Assembly (NCBI RefSeq): GCF_024763615.1
Contig: NC_077222.1
Location: 86,800,001-86,864,000 of the forward strand
Source of the DNA: Phlebotomus papatasi
Taxonomy: Eukaryota; Arthropoda; Insecta; Diptera; Psychodidae
Length of the DNA stretch: 64,000 nt
Direction of reading: 5' to 3'
Below, piece by piece: positions 33,601-40,300 of the stretch. Position 1 is the stretch's first letter. Every line of letters begins with the position of its first letter. A model generated the notes under the pieces. That model did no database searches. It had not been told where the DNA came from and saw nothing but the letters and a program-made list of their open reading frames with translations. The position numbers and the translations under genes were made by a program.

Positions 33601-34389
33601 ATCCACAAGAAAATAAGTGAAAAACACATTAGATACAATTCGACACAATACAGTCAATTAATGGCAGAAATTTCACTCAATCTTGAGAGAAATTTCTCTC
33701 CACACGTGTTTAATTTTAAAATGAACGGTATTTGTGTTAATAAGAAAAATTAAATCACTGTACACAAAAATCTAATAATGTTTTTTTTTCTTCTTCTTTT
33801 TCTTCCAACTTCCACTTCTCACAATTTTAAAATCAATTAGCAAGAAATTTCTCGCCAAATATATAGTCTTGTGGTATAATTTCTTTGTGGGAGAGTTTCC
33901 TATACAAAATGTACATTATATTCACGCCTTACTTAAGTGTTCTTAATAAGTTTACCACAGGTATTTTGTCCTGTTTATGGTTTTTTTTCTGTCTTTTGTA
34001 CAATGGAATATAAACATTAAAAAAAAGTTGTTGAATTAGAGGAAAGGGGAATTGTCTCTTACCTGGTAGGGTTGATTTTCTGCTCCCTGCTGCGATGGTG
34101 TTAGAGGCCTCCGTGGCTGTGATCCTTGTTGTGGTATAAGATTTGCCGGATATACGCCCCAAGGTGCTGTAGCCACACCATAGTACTGATGCATACCGGC
34201 CGCAATGAGCCCCATATATGGGGCAGCCTCTTGTCCGGGATTGATCACATATGGGGTGGCTTGTTGGGCCGCATAGGCATTCTGTTGTGCCAGGAATTGT
34301 GGTAAATGTTGCGGCAACGGGGCGCCACTTGGCGCTCCCGGTGCCGTTGCACTTGTCGCAAGGCCAGGATTCTGACTGCGGAAGAGTTG
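12417..34389 (-). CDS. pum: pumilio, partial gene (six 3' coding exons)
   Basis: Pumilio is a cytoplasmic sequence-specific RNA-binding repressor. It binds UGUANAUA sites in 3' UTRs (for example hunchback, with Nanos and Brat) and recruits deadenylation and translational-repression factors. In transcript order the exons are 34063-34389, 29533-29731, 29020-29091, 22248-23297, 16842-17010 and 12417-12681. Every junction has GT/AG and compatible phase (0, 1, 1, 1, 2), and the joined frame is open to the TAA at 12417-12419. It gives about 694 residues, against roughly 1,500 for the long Drosophila isoform, so the N-terminal half is missing. The conserved linker blocks QLFRSQNPGLA, INPGQEAAPYMG, PRRPLTPSQQGAENQPYQ, GPRTGTPMRLVSPAPVLVP and RRDSFDR, the eight PUF repeats and the C-terminal LGPIGPP all match insect Pumilio from memory. 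No start codon can be assigned within the window. Introns of 0.44-5.7 kb are full of MITEs and minisatellites. Identity is essentially certain; the exon ends are inferred by eye. Confidence 0.96.
12682..13240. other. pum intron, start of the interval between exons E and F
   Basis: AT-rich intron without a recognised element. The 83-codon plus-strand frame at 12904 is Ile/Phe/Asn-rich and shows no domain. Confidence 0.5.
13245..14062. repeat. minisatellite with ~200-bp higher-order period
   Basis: The basic unit is about 14-16 bp (AATCCCGAAAAGCCA-like). A longer block containing CGGAAACGAGAAAATCCCGA repeats with its CGG at 13333, 13538, 13727 and 13931, giving higher-order periods of 205, 189 and 204 bp. 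Both strands stay open for 60-80 codons (FRDFG-type on minus, NPESQ-type on plus) purely because of the repeat. It lies inside the pum intron between PUF repeats 7 and 8. Confidence 0.9.
14068..14476 (+). pseudogene. gene-like fragment with two tiny introns and a 19-nt microexon
   Basis: Three exon-like blocks read 14068-14154, 14207-14225 and 14286 onward. The separating introns are 52 nt (AACG|GTGCGT...TTTCAG|G) and 60 nt (GAAA|GTGAGT...TTTCAG|G), both with pyrimidine-rich 3' ends. One spliced frame gives a basic peptide with ALVLGKSRGKFCVINRQHLK, then RMAERLK from the microexon, then DSVLKHFDLRRK, stopping at 14367-14369. A second spliced frame stays open longer, to the TAA at 14474. It contains KKHELYAKIII and KEIPGVAKTKK. 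I do not recognise either peptide and cannot choose between them. The left side runs into the minisatellite, so a 5' truncated gene copy is the simplest reading. A functional nested gene cannot be excluded. Confidence 0.4.
14480..15240. other. pum intron, no clear feature
   Basis: AT-rich. A short phrase near 14615-14675 (TCGGGATTTTGTCTTTTGGA, GGATTTTGGCC) looks like an inverted stray unit of the minisatellite at 13.2-14.1 kb. Nothing else was recognised. Confidence 0.4.
15245..15945. repeat. second minisatellite, 156-bp higher-order period
   Basis: Sub-units of about 26-30 bp resemble GGGTTCCTTGACAAATGTAT. They form a longer block whose GGCGGGTCCCCTGAAAAATT recurs 156 bp apart (15650 and 15806). 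Because 156 is a multiple of three, the minus strand keeps an open frame from 16044 to 15427 (205 codons). Its 52-residue unit contains INFSGDPPG, FFRDTLF, SGEPI, LSRNP and VKEPGEVILSHRG. No signal peptide or splice sites were noticed. Coding is unproven. Confidence 0.85.
15946..16841. other. pum intron, no clear feature
   Basis: Only a short palindrome CACTGTAAAAATGAACAGTG near 16199 was noticed. Otherwise the sequence is unique-looking intron up to the exon E donor. Confidence 0.4.
16842..17010 (-). CDS. pum: pumilio exon E (end of PUF repeat 6 and repeat 7)
   Basis: The exon is 169 nt with acceptor CTTCTTGCAG|AACATGG and donor GATGG|GTGAGTATT. It enters in phase 1, completing GAA (E) with the preceding exon, and leaves in phase 2, completing GGT (G) with the next. 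It encodes HGKPEDKSVLIASVRGKVLV, then repeat 7 with QHKFASNVVEKC. The S,N,E triplet of repeat 7 is the guanine reader for position G2 of UGUA. It ends LIDEVCSFNDG. The pyrimidine tract before the acceptor is clear on the minus strand. Confidence 0.96.
17609..17823. mobile_element. TA-flanked MITE with ~60-bp arms
   Basis: The left end GGGGAAAGTACTCTCCCTTC, then GAACGTTCATGCCTTCGAAT, is mirrored by AAAGGCATGAACGTTCGAAG...GAGCACTTTCCCC. TA dinucleotides lie at 17607-17608 and 17824-17825. It is 215 bp with no coding capacity. The arms are close to identical, so it looks relatively young. Confidence 0.9.
18009..18915. mobile_element. long inverted-repeat element family E, copy 1
   Basis: The left arm (TTGAGTCAAGAATACAAAAA, ATTTTCTCTAATTTTTTTAG, AGCTCTTAGGCATATAAAAT) is mirrored by the right arm (ATATGCTAATAAGCTTGAAT, ATAGAGAAAAATATGCTG, TATTTTGACCCACTC). 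The arms are about 200 bp. The centre is interrupted by the MITE at 18227-18429 and more inserted sequence. Copy 2 lies at 48998-50092. Confidence 0.7.
18227..18429. mobile_element. TA-flanked MITE inside element E
   Basis: It begins GGGCAAGATGGGGTAATTTG and ends CAAATTACCCTATCTTACCC, with TA on both sides. Internal GAAATTTTCTCACTCTTTTAG and GGAAATCTCACAGTTC match the decayed copy at 7962-8127. It is 203 bp. Confidence 0.8.
18960..19830. mobile_element. cluster of family D short inverted repeats
   Basis: Several overlapping or partial copies share GAAGGAAATTGCATG, GGTAGAAACGTCAAAATTCT, AAAGAAATTTCCTCC and TGTGTAGA. The clearest complete unit is 19615-19762, from TGGCTCTTACACATTGGGAA to CTCCCAATATGTAGAGGCCA, about 148 bp. 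That size matches the single copy at 41475-41618. A left half also lies at 17935-18000. Confidence 0.6.
20206..20423. mobile_element. TA-flanked MITE family B, copy 3
   Basis: It begins GGGAAAAGTTCCCAAGCTTC and ends AGCATGGGTACTTTCCCC between TA dinucleotides. It is 218 bp, with internal CTAAATTTTTCCTATGTTAC mirrored by AACATAGGAAATATTTAG. Its right end is the target of the next element. Confidence 0.88.
20428..21399. mobile_element. 972-bp element with 14-bp target duplication
   Basis: Identical 14-mers TACTTTCCCCTATA flank it at 20414-20427 and 21400-21413. The ends CACCGTAAAAA and TTTTTACAGTG are inverted with one mismatch. The interior is a degenerate array of roughly 110-bp units containing TCGTCCACGGACACC, TTTTTGG.AC and AGTAGTAACGAATTTGTTCC. 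No transposase frame is visible. A 14-bp duplication is longer than usual for cut-and-paste elements. Confidence 0.75.
21420..22247. other. pum intron, no clear feature
   Basis: AT-rich. The phrase CCGCCTAAACTGCCCG near 21440 resembles the right end of the element at 26866-27082, while ATGGGGCAGTTTCGGGCATG near 20079 resembles its left end. An old copy may therefore have received the two elements between them. Confidence 0.4.
22248..23297 (-). CDS. pum: pumilio exon D (linker end plus PUF repeats 1-6)
   Basis: This 1,050-nt exon has acceptor AAAATAG|GTTTGAATTC and donor CTGG|GTGAGTG, both phase 1. It starts with LNSSLSARRDSFDR and AFSPSSLDY, followed by an Ala/Pro linker (KWPVGNYGALG, ASPHGAPITPPPS, NTIFGSNNSIFS). 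The PUF domain opens at GRSRMLEDFRNQRFPNL. Repeats with base-contacting residues are: R1 DQHGSRFIQQ (S,R,Q), R2 DVFGNYVIQK (N,Y,Q), R3 QMYGCRVIQK (C,R,Q), R4 DQNGNHVVQK (N,H,Q), R5 HPYGCRVIQR (C,R,Q) and R6 DQYGNYVIQH (N,Y,Q). R6 is split by the downstream intron after HVL. These are the triplets of human PUM1 and fly Pum that read A8, U7, A6, U5, A4 and U3. The upstream M of the open frame lies in the intron and is not a start. Confidence 0.97.
23298..23900. other. pum intron, no clear feature
   Basis: A-rich intron following exon D on the genomic plus side. Nothing beyond the acceptor region of exon D was recognised. Confidence 0.4.
23905..24793. mobile_element. tandem cluster of near-palindromic MITEs (about seven units)
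   Basis: Each complete unit of about 145 bp runs from GCCCAACGCACAATAACTTT to AAAGTTATTGTGCGTTGGGC and is almost a perfect palindrome. The central part is AGAGTGAATGAGATCTAGAT...CATCTCGCTCACTCTCAT. Units start near 23906, 24049 (truncated), 24107, 24256, 24403 (left half missing), 24494 and 24648. The array sits between outer inverted flanks ATTATCATGTTGTCCAACG and GTTGGACAATATGATAATTT. Relatives lie at 33101, 45253 and 46262. Confidence 0.88.
25155..25416. mobile_element. MITE with GGCTCCGGCACACC termini
   Basis: The left arm TGGCTCCGGCACACCTTTTA continues through GATCAGGAAAATTTCATGAA. It is mirrored by TTCACGAAATTTTCCTGATC and TAAAAGGTGTGCCAGAGCCA. It is 262 bp. A solo terminus lies just upstream (25090-25140) and a decayed copy at 28128-28382. 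Confidence 0.85.
25740..25930 (-). repeat. possible tRNA-derived SINE
   Basis: The minus strand has an A-box-like GGGTCAAGTGGTAGAGCAC near 25920-25902 and a B-box-like CCGGATTCGAATTCC near 25758. The spacing of about 150 bp is too large for an intact tRNA head, so an interrupted or decayed SINE is the best reading. Confidence 0.35.
26029..26258. mobile_element. inverted-repeat element with CTGGTGAG termini
   Basis: The left end CTGGTGAGAACAGGGCGAAC and inner TCTTTTAATTTTTATTTGGT are mirrored by AGCGAATAAAAATTAAAAGA and TTCGGCTCTCACCAG. It is about 230 bp. The minus strand carries CTGATGACGGGGA...TGAAATG (see the finding on the CTGANGA motif). Confidence 0.7.
26563..27485. mobile_element. 923-bp TA-flanked element (CAGTCTGTTAAGT termini) with nested insert
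   Basis: The ends CAGTCTGTTAAGTGAAAGCG and GCTCTTACTTAACAGACTG are inverted and lie between TA dinucleotides. The interior has no transposase frame. Part of it (27240-27440, GACTGTCGATTCTGAGAAAT, CGATAAC, ATCGAAAAGTTATCA) is shared with 39925-40140. Another MITE sits at 26866-27082. Confidence 0.8.
26866..27082. mobile_element. MITE nested in the 26563-27485 element
   Basis: The left end GGGGAAGATGGGGTAGTTTC and right end GCGCGAAACTGCCCC are inverted. It is 217 bp and non-coding. It has the same GGGGAA-type outer bases as the B, AA and H families. Confidence 0.7.
27808..28074. mobile_element. hAT-type MITE with 8-bp target duplication CATATAAC
   Basis: The ends CAGGGGGGTGACATT and AATGTCATGCCCCTA are inverted. 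The 8-mer CATATAAC flanks both sides (27800-27807 and 28075-28082). It is 267 bp and non-coding. A truncated copy lies at 6547-6790. Confidence 0.9.
28128..28382. mobile_element. decayed copy of the 25155-25416 MITE
   Basis: GTACACCTTTTAAATCTGGA and AAATTTCATGAATTCAAAAT are mirrored by ATTTTGATTTCATGAAGTCT and TGATCTAAAAGGTG. The inner AAGAAGAAGAAGAGTACGAA also matches, inverted. Terminal bases have diverged. Confidence 0.75.
29020..29091 (-). CDS. pum: pumilio exon C, 24-codon in-frame exon (possible cassette)
   Basis: This is a 72-nt exon in phase 1 on both sides, with acceptor ATATAG|GTGGCGGG and donor CCCACAG|GTAGTTG. It encodes a Gly-rich segment containing GLFAPQAFSGG and LGTLGSPAQP. 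Its base composition (rich in G and C) contrasts sharply with the AT-rich introns on both sides. Because its length is a multiple of three and both phases are equal, skipping it would join SSVG directly to GLNSSL. That resembles the fly isoform I recall, which lacks this block, so alternative splicing is likely but not shown by the sequence. Confidence 0.88.
29533..29731 (-). CDS. pum: pumilio exon B (linker region)
   Basis: The exon is 199 nt, entering in phase 0 and leaving in phase 1. The acceptor is TATGATAG|GTAATTTCGG. I chose it over a nearer CAG because it adds the residues VISAFYDQSGSL, matching the VIPAF..SL block of fly Pumilio directly after QPYQ. The donor is GGAG|GTAGGTTG. It encodes MMGPRTGTPMRLVSPAPVLV, then a Pro/Ala-rich stretch, then YPPQPQ, AQQNLYSAQNGSSVG. 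If the nearer CAG were used, the exon would start at 29707 and lose eight residues; both choices stay in frame. Confidence 0.93.
29732..30440. other. pum intron, no clear feature
   Basis: Intron between exons A and B. The 95-codon frame at 30049 has no recognisable domain, and its GC content is only slightly raised. I regard it as non-coding. Confidence 0.4.
30445..31199. mobile_element. TA-flanked MITE family H, copy 1, with nested insert
   Basis: The left end GGGGAAAGCGTGCTACCTTT, then AGACGACTCAAGC, is mirrored by GCTTGAGTCGTCCGAAGGTA...GCGTCTTCTTTT. TA lies on both sides. Uninterrupted relatives at 57660-57842 and 61434-61578 are 183 and 145 bp. The excess here is due mostly to the insert at 30613-30963. 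Confidence 0.8.
30613..30963. mobile_element. MITE nested in family H copy 1
   Basis: The left end AGGGGAATTCTGTAACGCTC, then TGGCAATGCCAT, and the right end GACAATGCCACGAAAATTAC, then AGAATTCCCCT, are inverted. It is about 351 bp and non-coding. No other copy was seen. Confidence 0.75.
31395..31512. repeat. half copy of the 56452-56838 inverted repeat
   Basis: GCAGAATCACATTGACAGTA, AAATGCTCGCCGTA, TTACGCATTAACATTG and ACGCAAATTTTTGATTAC match the left part of the 56.5-kb element in the same order. Confidence 0.7.
31840..32119. mobile_element. hAT-like MITE family F, copy 1
   Basis: It is a 280-bp element flanked by perfect 8-bp repeats GCCAAAAC (31832-31839 and 32120-32127). It shares TATGGGAATTTTTCTGCACT, GAAGTTTTTCCGTATTATAA, GAGCTGAGTCCGAGATCAAT and AAAAAGGCCAACTTGC with copy 2 at 49109-49388, which is also exactly 280 bp. 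Non-coding. Confidence 0.92.
32380..32790. repeat. dispersed repeat with clustered CGGTTT motifs
   Basis: It contains multiple ACCGGTT/AATCGGTT motifs. AAATCGGTTGAGAACCGGTA and AACGGTAAATGATGCGAAAG recur at 41995-42110. The upstream part (TTGAATCATTCCTAATAAGC, TTTCTCAATGTCAAA) recurs at 53985-54060. No terminal inverted repeats were identified. Confidence 0.5.
33101..33244. mobile_element. single near-palindromic MITE of the 23905-24793 family
   Basis: Its 144 bp run from ACCAGCGTACAATAACTTTT to AAAAGTTATTGTGCGTTGG, with the usual GAGAGTGAATGAAACC...CATCTCGCTCACTCTCAT centre. A fragment lies at 32815-32885. Confidence 0.88.
33250..34062. other. pum intron next to exon A, no clear feature
   Basis: AT-rich with poly-T runs near 33410 and 33780. 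It contains only the donor of exon A at its upper end (34061-34062). Confidence 0.45.
34063..34389 (-). CDS. pum: pumilio exon A (linker region, first exon recognised)
   Basis: This is a phase 0 to phase 0 exon of 109 codons. The acceptor is a T-rich tract ending TTTTTGCAG just before CAA CTC TTC (Q L F), and the donor is CAG|GTAAGAG. It encodes low-complexity Pro/Gln/Ala-rich linker with the conserved blocks QLFRSQNPGLA, VINPGQEAAPYMGLIAAG, YYGV, PWGVYPANLIPQQG and PRRPLTPSQQGAENQPYQ. In Drosophila the preceding residues run ...Q-QLFRSQN, so the upstream exon should end in phase 0. No such exon was found between 34.4 and 64 kb. The long poly-Ala/Gln stretches of the fly protein are much reduced here. 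Confidence 0.95.
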
Positions 34390-35685
34390 CTGCAAAAATG
34401 ACAAAGAAATAGACAAGAAAAACGTGATTAATCTTCAATTAACATTTATATACCACATAGAAGTAATTGTATGCTAATTGCGAAAATTTCTCCCCATTTT
34501 CGTGTTTCACCACAATTATACAATTGTCTTATCGACCACATGAATAGCGGGACTTTTATGCAACGACCATAAAAGAGAGAGAGACACACACAGAGAGAAC
34601 GAGAAAGAAATTCTCTTTATGATAAAATCCCATTTGATTTAGCATATGATTTCCAGAGATTCTCTTGAATTAGAAAATGTCCAGAGACAGAGTATATTTG
34701 TGTTCTCATAATTACTCTTCTCCTACAAGAAGACATAAAGTCTCAAAGGATACTTAATGCATCTATAGAAGTCGATCACGTTCATGCCTCATATCATAGC
34801 TTGTATTATGCATGATGAACATTAGAGAACAGTCACTCTTCAACCACAAATCATCCAATTAAAGTACCTACCCTCTTCACCCTTACATTCCTCCTTATTG
34901 CAGCATTTAACAACCATTTGTGAATAATTTTGTCGTTTTCTTTCATCTGATACTCTCATCTCTTCATTATTATCTTGAGAACATTATAATATGCTTATCC
35001 TGTGTGTGAGGATATATTAAATTTGAAGAATTTGTACACTTCACTACACACAGAAAAAATATGATGGAGAATTTTTATTTTCTCTTTTATAATATTTATA
35101 AAATGATCATGCTTCACATCTTTCTATATTTTACACACATACATATATATACATATGCGTATACATATATATACTTCCAACTTTCCCATCCCATACCAGA
35201 TATATTATTCCCAATTCAACTTCATCTTGCAAGGAATTTATTTTTATTATTATTGTGTGATGCGTGCCAAGGCATTTTCATTCTATATTTTCCCTATTTA
35301 CATTATATATTTCATATTTTTGTAAATAAAATTGCGATAGAGCTATATATACATAAATATCTTACCAAAGATATAAATACGTGACTGATGTGAATGAATA
35401 TTTCACGGAATGTTGAATCCTATAATTTCATTCGCTTTACTTTGCATCAACTCACGTATATGTGTTTTGTATAGAAATGCCTGGATTATCCGTGTAATCT
35501 TAAGCAGAAGACTAGAAATTCTCATCAAATTCCAAGGTAGTTTGACTAGATACTTGAGCAAAAAGTTCTACCTTTAGGGCATGAAAGAAGCCTAAATAAA
35601 TTCTGTACCATTTTCCAGAATACGTCCTAAAATTCCAATCGAAAAATTCACTTTTATTCATTTATTTCCTTCCCTAATATTTTTC
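34390..35685. other. presumed pum 5' intron, low-complexity patches
   Basis: It contains an AGAGAGAGACACACAC tract near 34577 and alternating TATATACATA near 35140-35175. No exon with a phase 0 donor resembling the QQ that precedes QLFRSQN was found. Confidence 0.45.
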
Positions 35686-35689
35686 TTTT

Positions 35690-35845
35690 CAATAAATATG
35701 ACTCATCGAATTCATAATTTAAAAATTAGGGGAAAGTGTCTTGTTTTCAAATTATTGCTATTACGGAGTCACACTTATTCCGAAACATAGGAAAAATTTA
35801 ATAATTATGAAGCTTGAGACCCTGAGGATCGTCCAAAGCATGAGC
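35690..35845. mobile_element. truncated MITE family B copy
   Basis: ATGACTCATCGAATTCATAA, TTAGGGGAAAGTGTCTTGTT, ACGGAGTCACACTTATTC and AACATAGGAAAAATTTAATA match the right two thirds of the copy at 20206-20423. The left end is missing. Confidence 0.75.
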
Positions 35846-36326
35846 GGTTTCAAAAGTACCAAGGTTTTTGGTTTCGAAACCTATTTTAACCAATCCCTGA
35901 TATCCAAGAAGATAATTTGTAAAATTAAAAACTTTTTGCAAAATGAGCAAAATCACAGCAAAAAATTAATTAATAAAAAAGAACAGGACACAACGACCCA
36001 CAAACCCAGATTTGCTAGTCATATCCCCTACAATTTAACATTAATTAAAAAAATATAATAGCGTACATATGAGTGCAATTTTGAATGCTAGCTTTTTTAT
36101 TCTGGAATAAAATTAATTTAAAGTTCTAAATTAAACAGTTAGTAAAATTCGGAATTAGATACGTAATCCAATATACACAAGCATTTATGAAAATTTCTAG
36201 TACTATATTGCAATTATTCAAATAAAAAATAAACAAAAATAATAAATATTGGGTATGTGAATAAACTTTCGCGATCTTTGTCCCATTCTAGCCATTTTTC
36301 GAATAAATTATGGTTCATATTGATTA

Positions 36327-36550
36327 ATGGTGCTATTCCAATGAAAAACGAATCTTTTAAGCACATGACTATTGGTTCTTGTCACGACTTTTTGGTGGTT
36401 TTGGAACACGATAGCGATTGAGGAAAATAGTCGAGACAAGAACCAACACAAAGAAAAGTCGATAATGCAGTAACATTTGAGAACAGTCGTTTGCTTAAAG
36501 AAATGTTCAGGAGAAAGATTTACCCTTTTAATTTTTTGGAATAGCACCAT
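36327..36550. mobile_element. MITE family O, copy 1
   Basis: The left end ATGGTGCTATTCCAATGAAA is mirrored by TTTTTTGGAATAGCACCAT. It is 224 bp and contains GAACCAACACAAAGAAAAGTCGATAA-like sequence shared with copy 2. Possible TA or TTAA flanks are ambiguous. Confidence 0.78.
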
Positions 36551-36602
36551 AATACTTGATGTTAAGTGATGCGCTATAGTTTAGTCGAATTTCAACTATT
36601 CT

Positions 36603-36866
36603 AGTGCTGTTCCAATGAAAAATAAAAACAAAGAAATCTTGAAAAGGTGAAAATATCTGTCCTGAAGTGCTTCTGAGTAATCTACTTTCATTGTGTTGGA
36701 TCCTGACATGACTGTTTCCCCTAGTCTTTATCATGTTCCAAAATCACCAAGTAGTCGTGACAGCAACCAACACAGAGAAGAGTCGATAACGCAGAAGCAC
36801 GTGAGAACAGACATTTTTCCCCTTTTCAAAATTTTTCCTTTCATTTTTCCATGGAATAGCACCATT
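36603..36866. mobile_element. MITE family O, copy 2
   Basis: The left end AGTGCTGTTCCAATGAAAAA is mirrored by TTTTTCCATGGAATAGCACC. It lies about 50 bp from copy 1. The shared interior includes CAACACAGAGAAGAGTCGAT and ACGTGAGAACAG. Confidence 0.72.
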
Positions 36867-37140
36867 ACAATTACAGATCGGTGTATACTTAATTGTTTTT
36901 GGCCTTTTACTAATCATTATCAAAATGGTAAATTCTGAAGTGTTTAAATCACTTTTAAAGGATATTTTTCGGTAGCGCTTATATTCAGTAAACGTGGATA
37001 TATCCTCGATGAGCTTTCTTAAGAAAATGATGTTGCTGTTTTGATTTTTTTTTCTAGTAAAAGCTGTCAAGCAACGCTTCCAACAAATGCAGTTTTTTTG
37101 GCACAAAACTCTATAATTTCAATGCAGTAAAAAATAAGTA

Positions 37141-37355
37141 GGGTGGAGTCTACACTTATGGATGCTATACACTTATGGACAGCGTGAAAAAATCTTAAGT
37201 TTTTACGTAAAACAGATTTCAAAAAGTTAAAAAATTCTTAGTTTATGTTGTAATTAACACTTTTTTTGATTTTTCGAAATCTGTTTAGTGTAATATCTTA
37301 AGATTTTTGCGTTGTCCATAAGTGTATATAACATCCATAAGTGTTGACTCCACCC
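37141..37355. mobile_element. TA-flanked MITE with ~46-bp arms
   Basis: The left arm GGGTGGAGTCTACACTTATG continues GATGCTATACACTTATGGAC. The right arm is GTCCATAAGTGTATATAACA, then TCCATAAGTGTTGACTCCACCC. TA lies on both sides, and it is 215 bp. The arms are nearly identical. A GGGTGGAGTAACCACTTATC phrase at 49513 resembles the terminus. Confidence 0.9.
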
Positions 37356-37359
37356 TAGT

Positions 37360-40300
37360 TCACGTTTTGGTGAAAAGATTTATAGAGTCATATTGAGCCT
37401 AATAAAGGCAGTACAAGAAAAAGTAATATTGCCCGTTATCCGATGCAAATGGATTAATTAATTCATCACACACCTAATCAATGAGAAAGTCATAATCCAC
37501 CTTGGTTTTTGTTAGGTTGCCGCAGATGTGAGTGGGTGACTGCCCTCCAGGGGTGACTTTTACACCTTGCTGTACGTAAGCTTTTCTTCAATTCTAGCAC
37601 TTAATGATGGTCTTTACCAATCGAACATGGTACATAAAATAGGCAAAGATCTTCTTTAAGTGCTACGATTCACCTGCATCTACGGTAAATTGTTTTGAAG
37701 ACTTAAGTATTTGATTTTGAACTTGAACATCAACTTTAGAATTGTGCAAATGTTTTCAAAAATGCCTATGAGAGTGAATGAGATGAACAATATTATATTT
37801 TCATCTATATATAATCTTAAATGTCTTCATGTTCACAAAAGTATATTTTCCTTGTTCATGACTCCGAATATGTCACATAATGTAACCTTTTTACTAATAA
37901 TAAATTAGTTGAATAAATTGGAAAAGCCATTTTAATATTCAAAATAATTTCAGTACATTCTAAGTAGTGTTTTTATTGAATTACGAATTTGCCTCAAACA
38001 TTTTTTTGTTGCTCAAAAAATGTCTTTAAGATAGATTAACTGCTTTAAACATATCTGTTTAGATTTTTAAGAAATTTGAATGTAAATCAGTGAATTAATT
38101 TGATTGGTAAATAAGGATATCTGCAGTTTAAGCACCTTGATATCATAAAGTCTCTTTTAATACACTGCCTCGTACAGATTTAGCAACAAAACTTATGTTA
38201 TTTCTCTACTTTGCTCAAACATTATCTCATTAATTGTTTTACCAAGACTCCACCGTAAGAACTATGCTGTCAGAATCTATCTCAAAATGTATGTTTCACG
38301 TGTATTTCAATCAATTTCACATCCACCTCACATTGAGGAAAATAACATTATAACCAAGAGAAATCCCTCAGTTGCTGCACAGTTAATTATACTACGATTA
38401 TAGGTTCATTCACATTATTCAATTGCAGAGAGAAAAAATATTCACCAAGTTGAAAATGTATACAGGTGAATGAGCATCTTTTATTCTGCCAATTGAAAAT
38501 GCCACTCACGAATTATCTCAACACTGAAGCGTACACATCTTTGCAAAATTCACTTTGGACCACTCAAGTGAAAACTTTAAATTATTTAATAGGATACAGC
38601 CGTGAATCTCACTTCAATTCCAAGTTGTACATGAATGAACCTTTAAAAGTTGATATATGGAATAAGACATATCTATCTCTTCTATTCAACAAAGATTGTT
38701 TGACTTTCCGTCTAGAGAAAATTTACCAGTTCCCTTCATGACTCTTCGCAGTACCAAAAAGATAAGAGTAAGAGAGTGGAGTGAAGTCATATCAATCTTT
38801 GTGTCAAATGGTCTGGAAAATCTGGGAAATTAATTCCATATAAATTCCTAATATTATTACAACTTGTTTGATTTATTCAATGTTTGCCTTTAGCACTTTG
38901 TCTTAATGACTTTATTAGAATTTTATTTGATTTCGCAAGAGCAATAGCCCAGGAAAATTGGACTCAACGAATGATGAAGATATGGGCATCATCATTGGAA
39001 AGTATGTTGGTTATCAAAGTCATATAATACAATTATCGTCATATAGTGGCTATTCAGTGGAGGAAGACCATCAACATCATACGTCCTTACACATATAAAA
39101 TGTTCCATACAAGACTTACTTCTCCCAGAGAGAACCAAACTGGTACAACAAAAAAAAACATGATGCAGAAGTGAGAAAGAACAGCATTCACTTTTATTGA
39201 ATTTAAAACTAATTTCAGAGAAGCTAATAGTGTCACATACATAACCATTTCGTCATGAAAGTATAATCAAATTCTAAGCAATTACCATAATGGAAAAAGG
39301 AAGATGGAAAATGAGCGTATATATATGTACATTATGTATATATGATAATATAATATAAAAGGAAATATGGAAAATCTCAAGTGATAGAAACTTTCGTCTT
39401 ATTAATTTTGTTGTGAATTACCCCAGCATGGCATGTCTGGGCTAGACTGCATAAGGGTACATTTAATAGAGCAAAAAAGAAAACGGGAAAAGATCAAATT
39501 ATTAAATCACATTCTTCTGCTTTGAATTTTAAAAAGTGACTTTACACCCAACGATTGAATTTTCCTCATTAGATTATAAGGAAATGTGTTCAAAGAAATG
39601 GATTTAACGTACAAGGCACAAAAAATAACCATGAAGTTCTATCATCAGTTCATCTTGTTTACTTTCGTTCTCTTGCCATTGTACTCATTCTTTCCCATTC
39701 CATGTGACACACCAGTGGAAAAACATTTGGAAAATCGGATTGAAAATTTGAAGATGAAGAGAAAATCCACATGAAAAAAACCCCATTCATCGCACTGTTT
39801 CCTTTCTAAGCATCTCTATACACATACATGACATAATAGAATGAAGTCCCCACTCTTCGCCACTTTAGTACCCACTTGTGGCCACTTTTAATTTTGTCGA
39901 AACTGTGGTGACATAATAACTTATTTTGATACCATCGACTGTCGATTCTGAAACATTTCGACGATAGCAGTATTTCCTGTGACTAAGATAAATATTTTTC
40001 AACAGTCACATTCTTTTGAGAACGCCACACTGAATCGCCCAACAATTACGCATTGTCAACTTTCATTTAATCTAACAGATATAGATTTATTAACATTATC
40101 GATTCCATAGTGTCGAAAAGTTATCACTCCATCCCTGATTTTTTACTTCTCACATGACAAAATCCATTTTAAAATTATGAAACTTCCAGGTAAGGGTGAA
40201 TTCACCCTATACCTTTATTCTGTGGTTAAAAGTTCTAAAGGTATCAAAATAAAAATACCCATGGGATCAACACATAAAATAATTGAGATCCCTCCTGATA

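Noticed and set aside
33929..34438. 169-codon minus-strand frame overlapping exon A in another frame
   Set aside because: Its sequence (WPCDKCNGTGSAKW) is the shifted frame of the conserved Pumilio linker; exon A in the other frame matches Pumilio along its whole length.
38466..38741. 91-codon plus-strand frame
   Set aside because: Longest frame in this part of the presumed intron but no recognisable domain. A frame of this length is not unexpected by chance in 64 kb, even in AT-rich DNA.
39586..39774. 62-codon frame with a possible signal peptide (FYHQFILFTFVLLPLYSFF)
   Set aside because: Same reasons as above. It could be a tiny secreted peptide, but nothing in the sequence beyond the hydrophobic stretch supports it.
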